From the NCBI RefSeq assembly GCF_016653615.1, contig NZ_CP067393.1, forward strand, positions 372,001-436,000: a DNA stretch of 64,000 nt, given 5' to 3'. This document shows positions 35,508-44,612 of the stretch, one piece after another. The translations under genes were made by a program, and so were the position numbers. This stretch comes from Entomomonas asaccharolytica. Its GTDB lineage: Bacteria; Pseudomonadota; Gammaproteobacteria; Pseudomonadales; Pseudomonadaceae. How positions within the stretch are numbered: the stretch's first letter is position 1; each line of letters starts with the position of its first letter. The notes below the pieces were generated by a model. That model ran no database searches. It was given only the letters and a program-made list of their open reading frames with translations, and was not told where the DNA came from.

Positions 35508-36280
35508 CCCAATATTTATTACTAGATCAACAAAGTGGTACATTAGAAAAAGTCTTTAGTGGTAAATTTCAAAAGCCACAAGTAGATTATTTATTTAAAG
35601 ATACGGAGCTTGCCGATTATAAAGAGCAAAGCCCTTTATTAATTGAAGATACCACTGCTACTAGTAATTATCGTTCTTTTTTAGAAAAGAATGCGGGTCT
35701 TATAGTGACTAGTAGTTTTCCAAAAGAAAGGGTTATACAACAGCTAAAGCATATACTTGTAGTTTATGTAACTACTGAGCACAAGGGGTTATTTCGTTAC
35801 TATGATCCTTACATATCCAGTTATTTTTTCACAAGTTTAGGTGAACAAGAGACAGCTCAATGGTTAGGGCCTATAAGTCGTGTTGATTGGTACAACATTA
35901 CATGGCGTAATAGAGTTTTTGAATCTGATAAATGGCAGTTTTGGGATAATAAATTGGTTAATGATTGGCAAATTAACCAACAAAAAGCACAGCCAACGCC
36001 CATTTTAGGAAAAAACCAACACCTAGCTTTGCAAGATATGCAGGAAGAAAAGTTTGCCTATCATTGGCAACAAAACTTAACAGAAAATACCAATAATGCT
36101 GGTATAGACCAAGTTATTTTATGGGTTAAACAAGGTATACAGGATGGTTTTAATTCTGAGGTTGATTTAAAGCAATATCTAGCTATCAGAGCAAAATATC
36201 CAACTAAAAGTAAGCCAGAAGAATGGCCAACGGATAATTTAGAGCATCGATTAATTTACTTAGAATATTATTTTGCATAA
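35504..36280 (+). CDS. DUF4123 effector-loading adaptor
   Basis: This 258-residue protein of the DUF4123 (Tap/TEC) family attaches a specific effector to its VgrG. The domain covers about residues 40-150, with the signature LRHILVVYVTTEHKGLFRYYDPYISSYFF and later ETAQWLGPISRVDWYN. The ATG overlaps the VgrG stop (ATGA). The next gene, the giant effector candidate, begins 53 bp downstream, the usual VgrG-adaptor-effector order. A paralogue with the same organisation lies at 60879-61631, and a more distant one at 55025-55843. It has no signal peptide and should act in the cytoplasm before secretion. Confidence 0.92.
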   Translation: MTQYLLLDQQSGTLEKVFSGKFQKPQVDYLFKDTELADYKEQSPLLIEDTTATSNYRSFLEKNAGLIVTSSFPKERVIQQLKHILVVYVTTEHKGLFRYYDPYISSYFFTSLGEQETAQWLGPISRVDWYNITWRNRVFESDKWQFWDNKLVNDWQINQQKAQPTPILGKNQHLALQDMQEEKFAYHWQQNLTENTNNAGIDQVILWVKQGIQDGFNSEVDLKQYLAIRAKYPTKSKPEEWPTDNLEHRLIYLEYYFA

Positions 36281-36333
36281 GGCACTAAATAATATAGTAA
36301 AAGCTTAAATGAATTAAAAATGGAAGTACAACA

Positions 36334-39300
36334 ATGAATGATAAAGTTAATGGTTACTGTACAGAAATAGCTTGTGATGACCCTAGTTTTATAATCCAAG
36401 TAATGGGTAAAGATCACCCAGAAGAACAAAAGCTGTTTGTAATGGATGATCAAGGTAATATATATTATCCTGATAATAAAGAATTATTGGAAGAAGTAAA
36501 TCCCACACCTACAACCTATGCTAAAGGCAAACTACTTAGTACCTTGCATATGTGGAGTTGGGAAAATCTAAAAGATAAAAGTGGTTTAAGATCTTATTTA
36601 GAAATTACTAATACAGGAGGCGCTCCAATTATTTTTGGATTAAGTATGGATGTTGTGAAAACATTAAAGAAAGAAGATAAACAAATTAATCAAATAGTTC
36701 CTATCATGCCATGTACTCAACTGTATAATGTTGATAACAGTACAGTAAGTATCCCTGACTCAGGTGCTCCAGTATTAGCTCGTGAAGGATACCTTTATAT
36801 TTTAGTAGCAGGTAGTTTTTACCGTGAAATAAAAATAGAGCAAGAGGAAGGAACATTATGTCCTATTTATAAAGATGTACCATTATTTAATCAGCAATAC
36901 TATGATAATGAAGAGCTTATTATAAAAGCAGATGAGCGACAAGCAACAGGTGCTCCATTAAAAGAAATTTGGGTACAAAGTGTTTGTAACAATATTGATA
37001 TATCAAATGAAGTTAGCTTTTTTTATTCAGAGGTTCAATTAAGCGCTGCACGGCTAAATTTATTAATTATTACAGGAGGGAGTGCAAATCATCCAAAGAC
37101 AACAGTAGCCCTTGCACAAGAATGGTCAACGGTTACTAGAGACCTTTTCAAAGGTAATGAACTACTAGAGGCATCAGCACTAACCTATGTTAGGCGTGGT
37201 TTTGGTAATTATGCAGGGGCTGTACAAAGCAGGCATGCAGATCTACCAAGAGTCCGTACTACAATACAAAAAATTAAAACCACAGCTTTTCCCGCCACAG
37301 AGATGGCACCACAGCGGGGAAGGGATCATTTATTTGAAAATTTATTAGATTTTCCTAGTAAATATATTTATGACGAGCAAAATAGCTACCTAACAGACGC
37401 TATAACTTTTTCTAGAGAGTTTTTAGATCAAGCCAAAGAAGGTAATGAATTACCTAATGGCAAAACATTAGAGTTGGGGGCATTACAATATACCCTAGAA
37501 CAACGTACTCGAATCAAAGCAATGGTAGCTAAACTGCTTAGTACACAGTCAATTTTTAACTCTTCAATGGTACCTAATTCTCCTACAGCGAATACAACAA
37601 ATTCGCCAGTATCAAATGAAAATCCAAATGAACAGGAAAAGCCAGAGTCAGTTAGCTACTTTATGAGTTCAATCAATAAGGTAATAGGTGAAATACAACG
37701 AGAAAATCCTGCTATATTTAATGATAAAGAAGACAATTCAATATGGGATGCGCCATCTGCACAACCTTTTATTAATGCTTTACAAGATGCCCAAGATCGT
37801 AAAATATACTGTGTATGTGTAGATGATAGTCACTATCGTATACGTCATTCAGTACAAGCCGCTAGTCGTAGTCAAGAAGTAATGGGTAAAATGATAGCTG
37901 ATATAGCGCAACGTCAGTATTTTGATAGTGCTTTACTGATACAACAAGTAATATCTCCCAGAAAAATCAATGATAAAGACAATCCCCATAGCAGTGCACT
38001 AAATAAATTAGATGCAGAAGGTGAGAAAAAATTAGCTTATCATAGTGGGGTACTTGAAAGAGCGGTGATTGCGGCACGTTACGATGAAGTTATGCACTAT
38101 TTACTGACTTCATTTCAATCATCCTGTCAGCTCAGTATATGGGCAGACCACCTAAGTTTAAATAGCAAAGAACATTATGCAGGAGCCTATTGTTTTCTAG
38201 CTACCACATTGGGTATGTTAGGGACACCAACGCCAGAAATTGACCCCTATATGAGCCCAGACCATCGTATCTATTATGGTAAAAGATATATAGCCATGAC
38301 TACCAAAGATGCTAAGGCAAATTTTAGTTTTCTTAGGGCAGTAATTGAAAATCCACAAATGACATTACATAAAATGTTATTTGCACCTTTAAATAGAGAT
38401 GATCTAGCAGATACAAAACAACAAGTAGCGGCCACTCCAAACTATGGATTAGGTTGGGCTAGACCAGATTTGCTAGCAGAGTGTATAGAAAGTGGTAATA
38501 TTCCACAGGATAAACAAAATACCATAGATACAGCAACTATTGTACTAATCTATGGCAGTGAAGCTTCTGCAGGACAAACAGGAACTAGCAACACAGATAC
38601 AACAATTGCAGTAGCAAAAGGCCTAATAGGCGCTGTTAGTAATGCAGCTAATATTCTTGATGGTTTATTTGTTAAAGCATTTAAAGAACTTGATGCACTA
38701 AATAAAACGTTAAATAATATCACCCCACAATTTAATACTGCATTAGCCAGATACACCTCAGCACAACAAAACTATGATCAAAAATTACAAGAGGTTCAGA
38801 GTCGACAGCAATTAGTAGCTAATCAACAAGTTGATATACAACAACAGGAACAGCAAACAACTACTAGAAAAGCTGAGTTAGACGGACCAATAAATGATCA
38901 AAAACAGCAAATAACAGAACTAAATCGACAAATTTATCGTCAAGAAATCAGTATTTATGCACAAAAACAATGGTTAGTTATTCAAAATATATCAGAGCTA
39001 ATTGGCGAAGCATCAGCAAATACACGTAATACTACTCAAGCATTCGCTGCTAGAATACGTCTGTTTGATGGTCAAGGTACAATACCAGTATGGCGTGCGT
39101 TACTATTCGAAAACCAACGAAATATTCTTGGTGGTATGTTAAAAGATGCCTATATAGCGCCATTCAAACGCTATATAGATGGCTCTATGGTTGACGGTGT
39201 GTTAGTGAGAATGCCATTAAAAGGGTTACATTTTGATGACTTAAAAACCCTTGGCGGAATAGTGCCAGATGGACAAGGGGGAGTAAATGCAGGTACTACT

Positions 39301-41166
39301 CGTTCCTCTGTAGGCGGTGTATCAGCAGATATTATGCCTGAATATGAGGGTGTTATTTTTGCCCGTAAAGGCAGCGAATTAGAACGTCTTATCTCTGAAC
39401 TAAATGAAGGTGACACAAGTACCCCCATTGTTTCTAGTTTAAATCGTGATGAGCAAAGACAAGCAATCGAGCAGGAAAGAATAAGAGTAGAACGTGCAAG
39501 ACAGCAAAATCTGGCAGATCAACAACAAATTAGAACTAGCCAAACTGAATATGGTCGAGCGCTAGCCGAAGAACAACGAATCCGTGCTGAATTGGCTGCA
39601 GAAATTAGCAAAGGCAGTGGTGCTAACCAAGTAGAAATAGCAAGATTAAATGATGCTTTAAAACAAGCTGAGCAAAATAGACTTTATCAAGAACACCTTG
39701 TTAATAATCCAGTTGAACGGCTAAGAATTTCTGAACAACATTTAAGGGTATTAGATGCAGAAAAAGCGTTGGCAGAAGCAAAAACAAGAGTGTTGGAAAC
39801 ACAACAAAGCACAGATCGGGTAGCTATTAGACATGCTGAAGAGGACTTAGATGTTAAACGAAGCCAATTAACAACGGCTCAAGCAGAATTACAAACAGCT
39901 ATTAATGCAAAAAAGGCACTAAGTAATGTATTAGCAGGAGAAAAAGCTATTTATGATCGATATCTAAACGATATGAGTATTGTTAGTCGAGATATTATGC
40001 AACAACGACAAAATATGCGCCAAGTATTGGAGCATCGCCTTTACCGTATTGCTAATACAGGCTATTTTAAAGCGGCTATTGTAGGGTTTCAGGTTTATAA
40101 TTTTGCTAGGGCGTGGGAAGCATTATTTAATGATGCAACAGGCAGAAATGTTTCAGGAGCACTAGCAGCAGGTATTGATTTAGCTTTTGCAGTAGAAGAT
40201 TATGTAGCCTTTTTAGCTAAACAAAATATTAATGAAACAGGATTACGTAAAGTAATTTGGAATATAGATACTAATAATGTTCCGAGGATTTTTGGCGCTA
40301 AATCCCCTTTTGCTTTAGGCTCAGCTATTTCTCGTTTAGCGGTTGCACAATCTATATTAGGTGTATTTGCTTTAGGCAATAGTCTCTATGATGTAATGAC
40401 TACTGCCAATCGGCGTGAAGATAGCCTAGTACGGTTTGCTCGTTGGCTAATGGTCGCTTCCAGTGCGCTTGCTATCATTGCCCCTTATTTTGCAGGTGCT
40501 ACTTTCTTACTATTAACCCCTATGATGTGGGCAGCACTTATTATTGGTTTAATAGCTGCAGGGCTAATTTATCTATTCCAAGATACGCAATTAGAGAGTT
40601 GGCTAAAAAATGGCCCCTTTAGTGCCAGTGGTACCTCAATGACTCATCTGCTGGATCCTACTGAAGCTTATTATCGGTTAATAGGTTTATTTGCAGGCAT
40701 TAATATCGATATTTACCGTATCCATCGCACTGTTTCCACATATGAAACACGTTCTGGCATGATGCGTCAAGTAGGTGTTTCTGATGATATTAGAGTGAAT
40801 AATCATCTGGTTAGCTTATTAGGCGTGAAAGTGGATTACAAAATAGAATGCCGTTATGTAGGCAGAGCATTAGCCTTTGGGGTGGATGATAAAATAGAAA
40901 GGGTGGTAGAAACCCATGATACCCAATATGGTCGTCGTTTTATTACTGCCCCCCATTTAGTGGGCAATGGCGCACTTAGTGAACAACTTTGGACTAAGTT
41001 TAAAACCAAGGTACAACTAGCTGTTAATTATCAAGGTAAACGTTTTTATTTCCCAGCGCCTAAAATCGAAAATAGTAATGTACGTTATACGGATGGGTCA
41101 CGCTATAATACACCTGATTTTAACAATAGTAGTCAACCCTTTTGGCAAGAGAAAGAACGTTCATGA
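36334..41166 (+). CDS. Giant T6SS effector candidate (VasX / BTH_I2691-like, membrane-active)
   Basis: This 1610-residue protein has no signal peptide. The N-terminal 200 residues include the GAPVLAREGYLYILVAGSFYREI strand, as in the VasX-type N-terminal region of T6SS effectors annotated BTH_I2691 family. The middle contains two Gln/Arg/Glu-rich coiled-coil stretches (about 805-875 and 1030-1230). Near the C-terminus hydrophobic helices (about 1335-1355 and 1370-1415) precede a last 190-residue domain. VasX-type toxins insert into target inner membranes, so pore formation is the best guess. It follows its VgrG and DUF4123 adaptor, and overlaps the DUF6708-like immunity candidate by 4 bp. A homologue begins at 61646. 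Assignment is by family resemblance and context; toxicity is inference. Confidence 0.82.
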   Translation: MNDKVNGYCTEIACDDPSFIIQVMGKDHPEEQKLFVMDDQGNIYYPDNKELLEEVNPTPTTYAKGKLLSTLHMWSWENLKDKSGLRSYLEITNTGGAPIIFGLSMDVVKTLKKEDKQINQIVPIMPCTQLYNVDNSTVSIPDSGAPVLAREGYLYILVAGSFYREIKIEQEEGTLCPIYKDVPLFNQQYYDNEELIIKADERQATGAPLKEIWVQSVCNNIDISNEVSFFYSEVQLSAARLNLLIITGGSANHPKTTVALAQEWSTVTRDLFKGNELLEASALTYVRRGFGNYAGAVQSRHADLPRVRTTIQKIKTTAFPATEMAPQRGRDHLFENLLDFPSKYIYDEQNSYLTDAITFSREFLDQAKEGNELPNGKTLELGALQYTLEQRTRIKAMVAKLLSTQSIFNSSMVPNSPTANTTNSPVSNENPNEQEKPESVSYFMSSINKVIGEIQRENPAIFNDKEDNSIWDAPSAQPFINALQDAQDRKIYCVCVDDSHYRIRHSVQAASRSQEVMGKMIADIAQRQYFDSALLIQQVISPRKINDKDNPHSSALNKLDAEGEKKLAYHSGVLERAVIAARYDEVMHYLLTSFQSSCQLSIWADHLSLNSKEHYAGAYCFLATTLGMLGTPTPEIDPYMSPDHRIYYGKRYIAMTTKDAKANFSFLRAVIENPQMTLHKMLFAPLNRDDLADTKQQVAATPNYGLGWARPDLLAECIESGNIPQDKQNTIDTATIVLIYGSEASAGQTGTSNTDTTIAVAKGLIGAVSNAANILDGLFVKAFKELDALNKTLNNITPQFNTALARYTSAQQNYDQKLQEVQSRQQLVANQQVDIQQQEQQTTTRKAELDGPINDQKQQITELNRQIYRQEISIYAQKQWLVIQNISELIGEASANTRNTTQAFAARIRLFDGQGTIPVWRALLFENQRNILGGMLKDAYIAPFKRYIDGSMVDGVLVRMPLKGLHFDDLKTLGGIVPDGQGGVNAGTTRSSVGGVSADIMPEYEGVIFARKGSELERLISELNEGDTSTPIVSSLNRDEQRQAIEQERIRVERARQQNLADQQQIRTSQTEYGRALAEEQRIRAELAAEISKGSGANQVEIARLNDALKQAEQNRLYQEHLVNNPVERLRISEQHLRVLDAEKALAEAKTRVLETQQSTDRVAIRHAEEDLDVKRSQLTTAQAELQTAINAKKALSNVLAGEKAIYDRYLNDMSIVSRDIMQQRQNMRQVLEHRLYRIANTGYFKAAIVGFQVYNFARAWEALFNDATGRNVSGALAAGIDLAFAVEDYVAFLAKQNINETGLRKVIWNIDTNNVPRIFGAKSPFALGSAISRLAVAQSILGVFALGNSLYDVMTTANRREDSLVRFARWLMVASSALAIIAPYFAGATFLLLTPMMWAALIIGLIAAGLIYLFQDTQLESWLKNGPFSASGTSMTHLLDPTEAYYRLIGLFAGINIDIYRIHRTVSTYETRSGMMRQVGVSDDIRVNNHLVSLLGVKVDYKIECRYVGRALAFGVDDKIERVVETHDTQYGRRFITAPHLVGNGALSEQLWTKFKTKVQLAVNYQGKRFYFPAPKIENSNVRYTDGSRYNTPDFNNSSQPFWQEKERS

Positions 41167-42194
41167 GTAATTATTACGCCCCTACTGCCTATAACTCGCA
41201 AGCTATCCCTGATCAACCAGTGGCTACTCAATGGTTAGGGTTAGAAAAATCAACTGCCACTCGCTTACCATGGGGCAATACCCAGCCAGTGGCTTCACAA
41301 AATATGTTTGATATTCTGCCACCCTCTCTGTTACGGCGTAATGTGGCGGATTGGCAAGAAGAAAAACAGCTACGGGCAAAGGGTGAGGCTATTACTAGTC
41401 GTTTAGATTTAGGTGGCAATTTAACCGAAGAAGTATTTAGTTATGCCCCTTTAGCGATTCGTACCCGTTTTTGGCTATATGCCCATGTTGCTGGTGAAAC
41501 ATTAACTAAATGGTTTCCAGCTATTTTGATTCCAACATATTTAATTTTATTACCAGCTGCTAGAAGTTGGACGGCTTTAGAACTATTCTTTTTTCTTGCA
41601 CTATATTGGCTACCTTTCCCTATAATTTGGTTAATTAGTTATGCAGTTAAGAACTGGCTACCCTCTAGTTGGTGGTTAGCTACAGGTAGAAAGGGCATCG
41701 TATGGGAATTTAACCGTCGAACAGGCATGGTTACTATTGTTAATCACCGTAAAGGGGATTTTAGCGCCCCTTTTTATGAATGGGATGCTTATTTAGGTAT
41801 GGTACCTACCAGTTCAGGGGTAATGTATTATAAGCTCTCGTTAATTCATCGTTACCAACCCAAAAAGATTATTGATTTAAGCCATATTGCTCCCCTGGGG
41901 CCAGATCAAGCTAACGCGTTAGCTGCATGGGATTGTTTGCAAAACTTTATGGATATTAGTCAACCGTTACCCGATATTCCTGCATGGGATTACTACCGCA
42001 AAAATGATCCTATGACTGTTAAACATGATCAACAGACGGGTCGAGACCCTGACTACTGGATGGGAATGAGTGATGAACACTTTCAACAACTTTGCAGTGA
42101 CATGCGTTTACAAGCCCGCCAATTAGATACCATAGGTCGCCCCGATCTAATGAGCTATCATGTACAGGGCTTGCCGCAAAGTAGCAATAAATAA
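41163..42194 (+). CDS. DUF6708-like membrane protein, candidate immunity protein
   Basis: The protein has 343 residues from ATG 41163, which overlaps the effector stop in an ATGA and so fixes the start. The N-terminal 110 residues are soluble. Two transmembrane segments follow (about 116-135 and 138-165). The cytoplasmic C-terminal domain contains GRKGIVWEFNRRTGMVTIVNH and FYEWDAYLGMVPTSSGVMYYKLSLIHRYQPKKIIDLS, which fits the DUF6708 family seen beside T6SS effectors. An inner-membrane protein directly downstream of a predicted membrane-inserting effector is a natural immunity protein, but no direct proof is in the sequence. A damaged second copy follows at 42228. Confidence 0.75.
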   Translation: MSNYYAPTAYNSQAIPDQPVATQWLGLEKSTATRLPWGNTQPVASQNMFDILPPSLLRRNVADWQEEKQLRAKGEAITSRLDLGGNLTEEVFSYAPLAIRTRFWLYAHVAGETLTKWFPAILIPTYLILLPAARSWTALELFFFLALYWLPFPIIWLISYAVKNWLPSSWWLATGRKGIVWEFNRRTGMVTIVNHRKGDFSAPFYEWDAYLGMVPTSSGVMYYKLSLIHRYQPKKIIDLSHIAPLGPDQANALAAWDCLQNFMDISQPLPDIPAWDYYRKNDPMTVKHDQQTGRDPDYWMGMSDEHFQQLCSDMRLQARQLDTIGRPDLMSYHVQGLPQSSNK

Positions 42195-42227
42195 CTAGCC
42201 ATCATAAACTAAGGATAGTGGTAATAA

Positions 42228-42636
42228 ATGATAAATAATAACTACTATATGACTACTGCCTATAACTCCGAAGTGATACCCCCTCAAGCTAAGCCCCAAA
42301 CAAGGGACTAGCTAAAGCAATTTGCACAAATTCCGCTGCCTTGGGGCTATACCAAACCCGTAGTGCCTAACTTATTTTTTCAAGAGAATTCGCCAGACCA
42401 TTTGCGTCGCAATGACTATAATCAAACACTACAAAAGCAAATGGAACAAGGCATTAAAGCAGGTACCTATAGCCTAGATCAAACAGGTAACGCCATAGAC
42501 CAACAGGCTATTCGTTATGCGCCTGTGGCTTTGCGTACCCGTGTTATTGCTTTTAGTTATGGAACGAGCAAGTTTTTAACTTTTTTTGTTGGTATTATTG
42601 GTTTCATTGCCGCCATAATGACCACTTATGCTCCAG
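42228..42636 (+). pseudogene. Broken second copy of the DUF6708-like immunity gene
   Basis: The reading frame begins MINNNYYMTTAYNSEVIPPQ, clearly parallel to the intact neighbour (MSNYYAPTAYNSQAIPDQ). It hits TAG at 42309-42311, then continues in the same frame through IPLPWGYTKPVVPNLF, IRYAPVALRTRVIAFSYG and a first hydrophobic segment. Similarity ends near 42636, where sequence belonging to the minus-strand DUF746-like pseudogene region begins. The whole C-terminal domain is missing. This is a tandem duplicate decayed by a nonsense mutation and truncation. Its partner effector is not present, so it may once have protected against a different toxin. Confidence 0.8.
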
Positions 42637-42712
42637 ATATAGTATGTATTAATCATCTGATTTTGTTAACTAATTACTTTATAAAAACGCTTATAATTTA
42701 TTTTTATTTTTC

Positions 42713-43623
42713 TTATAAGTTACTTGTTTTTTTGTTTTCTCGCGTTTCAGCAGCTTTGTTTCGAACACGCTGCCATTTTAACCATGCAACTAAATTAGTT
42801 AATCCTAATATCTGCATTTGTTCAATAAAACGCTTACGCCAGTTTATAATAGTTCCTAAGCCTAATTTAAGTTTATGTTGATTAGAAAGGGTGTTTAAAA
42901 TCTCTTCATTATTTTTGCCTTGACAAAGTTCTTTAATAAAAGGTATCCAAAAATCCTTGTGGCGTAGTCTATTAAGTGGAGCTTCTTTAAATATACTAAA
43001 TTTATAAGCACATTTACCATATTCAAAATAAGGTCTATTTTTATGTACACCTTCTTTTTATTTCTTAAATTGATTCGTTGTTTTATAAAGTGTCCACATT
43101 GAGGACAGGTTGCTGTCTGCTGGTTTATACGCTCTTTAACCCAATTGACAATAACTTTCTGCTCTTGGGTAATTTCGGCTGTTAGTGTGTGATCAGTATA
43201 ATCATGATGCGGTTTCCACCACTGGTAAAGCTTAGGAAAAAGGTCTTGCATCATTTGGTTTAATCTTCTTTCTCTAACAATACAAGCATGTTGCGAAATA
43301 TTCAGTTGCTGATGAATCTTTTTAATAGGCAACCCTACCAGTCAATACATAATAAAATCAGGCCATAACTCCATACGAGTCATACGTGCAAAGTAAGTCC
43401 CAGTCAATTGGCTAAATTCTTTTTTACAAAAATAACACTGAAAACGAGGTTCATCTACAACATTTCTAGTTGTTAATTGTTTAAAGCTACCGTACTCACA
43501 ATGAGGACATTTAGTTGGAAACTAATAGGGAAAATAACGTATGTAATTTATGAGTGCGTCAGCATCGGCTAATAAATGTTGTGGAATGATTTTATAGTAA
43601 TCAGGTTGTTGTTTCTTGGTCAT
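42713..43623 (-). pseudogene. DUF746-like zinc-ribbon/HTH protein, transposase-related, inactivated
   Basis: Read from ATG 43623, the protein starts MTKKQQPDYYKIIPQHL and has a first zinc ribbon (CPHC ... CYFCKKEFSQLTGTYFARM), an HTH-like stretch (GLPIKKIHQQLNISQHACIVRERR), a second ribbon-like block (CPQCGHFIKQR...) and a second HTH-like stretch before the end LVAWLKWQRVRNKAAETRENK. Two in-frame stops (after RYFPY and after PDFIMY) and a frameshift near 43068 (at NLRNKK) destroy it. The repeated ribbon-HTH arrangement resembles DUF746 proteins and IS1595-type N-terminal regions. I saw no terminal inverted repeats, so it may not be a complete insertion sequence. A partial open frame survives at 42895-43332 but should not be functional. 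Confidence 0.7.
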
Positions 43624-43625
43624 GG

Positions 43626-43738
43626 CTATTTAGCAGAGGTAAGAGGCTTATGTTTTATTGTAAGTTGTTTGAGTGCCTTAAAAGGATCAAGCGCTAATAA
43701 CTGAGCAATATACATAAACTCCACAATATCTAGTCGTC
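43626..43738 (-). pseudogene. C-terminal remnant of an XRE-family regulator
   Basis: The minus strand reads RLDIVEFMYIAQLLALDPFKALKQL and then a short tail to TAG at 43626-43628. The RRLDIVEF-type segment with IA-LALDP is the end of the HTH fold in many small XRE regulators. A stop (TGA) sits immediately before RLD, and no upstream HTH is visible. The start of the DUF746-like pseudogene follows 3 bp later, so the two probably once formed an operon. Confidence 0.5.
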
Positions 43739-43777
43739 ATGACAGATATTTATATTAAGTAACAGTAAACAACCATA

Positions 43778-43924
43778 ATGGCATTAACTTGTTTGTATTT
43801 AAAAGAAACATACTATTACCGTTTACGGTAATCGTCAGTGCCTGCCGTATGCTTAACTGACTTTTGGGTTAACCTATCCATACATGGATACATAGCCTTT
43901 AAGGTTATAGCTATCTGGGCATGA
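43778..43924 (+). pseudogene. Possible N-terminal remnant of a tyrosine integrase
   Basis: MALTCLYLKETYYYRLR is followed at once by TAA and then, in frame, by a short segment to TGA. The LYLK-x-TYYYRLR pattern resembles the first strand pair of phage-type tyrosine recombinases. The perfect inverted repeat ATTACCGT-TT-ACGGTAAT (43815-43832) overlaps it, so part of the resemblance may be accidental. The remaining sequence from 43925 to 44283 is AT-rich and contains only a 9-bp-stem hairpin (AAAGCACTT/AAGTGCTTT, 43980-44002). Confidence 0.3.
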
Positions 43925-43979
43925 TGTTATCAACGATAACGATTCATGTTTTTAATTTTATATATAAACAAATAGATGT

Positions 43980-44002
43980 AAAGCACTTATTGCAAGTGCT
44001 TT
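43980..44002. repeat. Perfect 9-bp-stem hairpin in the decayed mobile region
   Basis: AAAGCACTT-ATTGC-AAGTGCTTT. It could be a leftover terminator, since T-rich sequence follows on both strands. No intact gene ends next to it. Confidence 0.4.
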
Positions 44003-44283
44003 ATATATCAAAATATTTCAATAAAATCAGATAAAAATAAGCCTATCACTGACCTATCACTTAAAATATTTCTCTATACCTATTGACTACCAGAAAATAC
44101 AAAATACTGTCACTGCGTAAAATAATTTTTCTAGTCTTCAAAAATAAAAAGAGGAAGCTAAATAAAAATGACCAATTTTTATTTAACTAGTCAAAACCCT
44201 ATTTACTTTATATAGATTTATTGACGGCTATTGAAAGGTTTATTCAAAGCTATATTCATTTTATTTTTTTATTTGGAGTTTTT

Positions 44284-44490
44284 ATGAATAACAAAGAAGA
44301 ACGCCGTCTTATTAAATTACCAACTGTAATGGAGTTAACGGGATTAGCTAGACCAACTATTTATCTTTATATAAAAAAGGATAAGTTTCCTCAATGTATT
44401 AAGGTAGGGAGTAGTAGTTTTTGGGAGTATAACGAGGTTCAGCAATGGATTGCAGATCAAATTAATAATCGAAATCAGCTTAAGCGTTAG
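44284..44490 (+). CDS. AlpA-family phage-type transcriptional regulator
   Basis: This 68-residue protein begins MNNKEERRLIKLPTVMELTG, followed by LARPTIYLYIKKDKFPQCIKVG and SSFWEYNEVQQWIADQI. It is a MerR/excisionase-like winged HTH of the AlpA family. Such proteins control excision or replication genes of satellite prophages and integrative elements. GGAG lies about 6 bases before the ATG; an upstream TTG start is less likely. It is 122 bp before a RepA-like ATPase gene on the same strand, a pairing typical of P4-like satellites. A 16-bp-stem hairpin separates the two genes. The gene looks intact although its integrase is broken. Confidence 0.85.
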   Translation: MNNKEERRLIKLPTVMELTGLARPTIYLYIKKDKFPQCIKVGSSSFWEYNEVQQWIADQINNRNQLKR

Positions 44491-44510
44491 TTTTAGCTAA
44501 TTATCTAACA

Positions 44511-44549
44511 ACATTTAGTTGTCTCCAATGTAAGGAGGCAACTAAATGT
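44511..44549 (+). repeat. Strong 16-bp-stem hairpin between alpA-like and repA-like genes
   Basis: The left arm at 44511-44526 (ACATTTAGTTGTCTCC) pairs with the right arm at 44534-44549 (GGAGGCAACTAAATGT), with one T-G wobble and a 7-base loop. No T-run follows directly. It could be a transcription attenuator, a protein-binding dyad or part of a replication origin. The right arm contains AAGGAGG, a Shine-Dalgarno-like sequence, but no start follows it. Confidence 0.6.
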
Positions 44550-44612
44550 ATTAATCATTTTATACAAACAAAGTATTGATTATTAATTTTATATATAGGA
44601 TATAAAATACAT

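Noticed and set aside
42895-43332. 145-residue open frame on the minus strand
   Set aside because: It is only a surviving section of the DUF746-like pseudogene, between a stop and a frameshift; it was not listed as a separate gene.
43815-43832. Inverted repeat ATTACCGT-TT-ACGGTAAT as an operator for the lost XRE regulator
   Set aside because: No intact regulator or promoter remains next to it, so the role cannot be supported.
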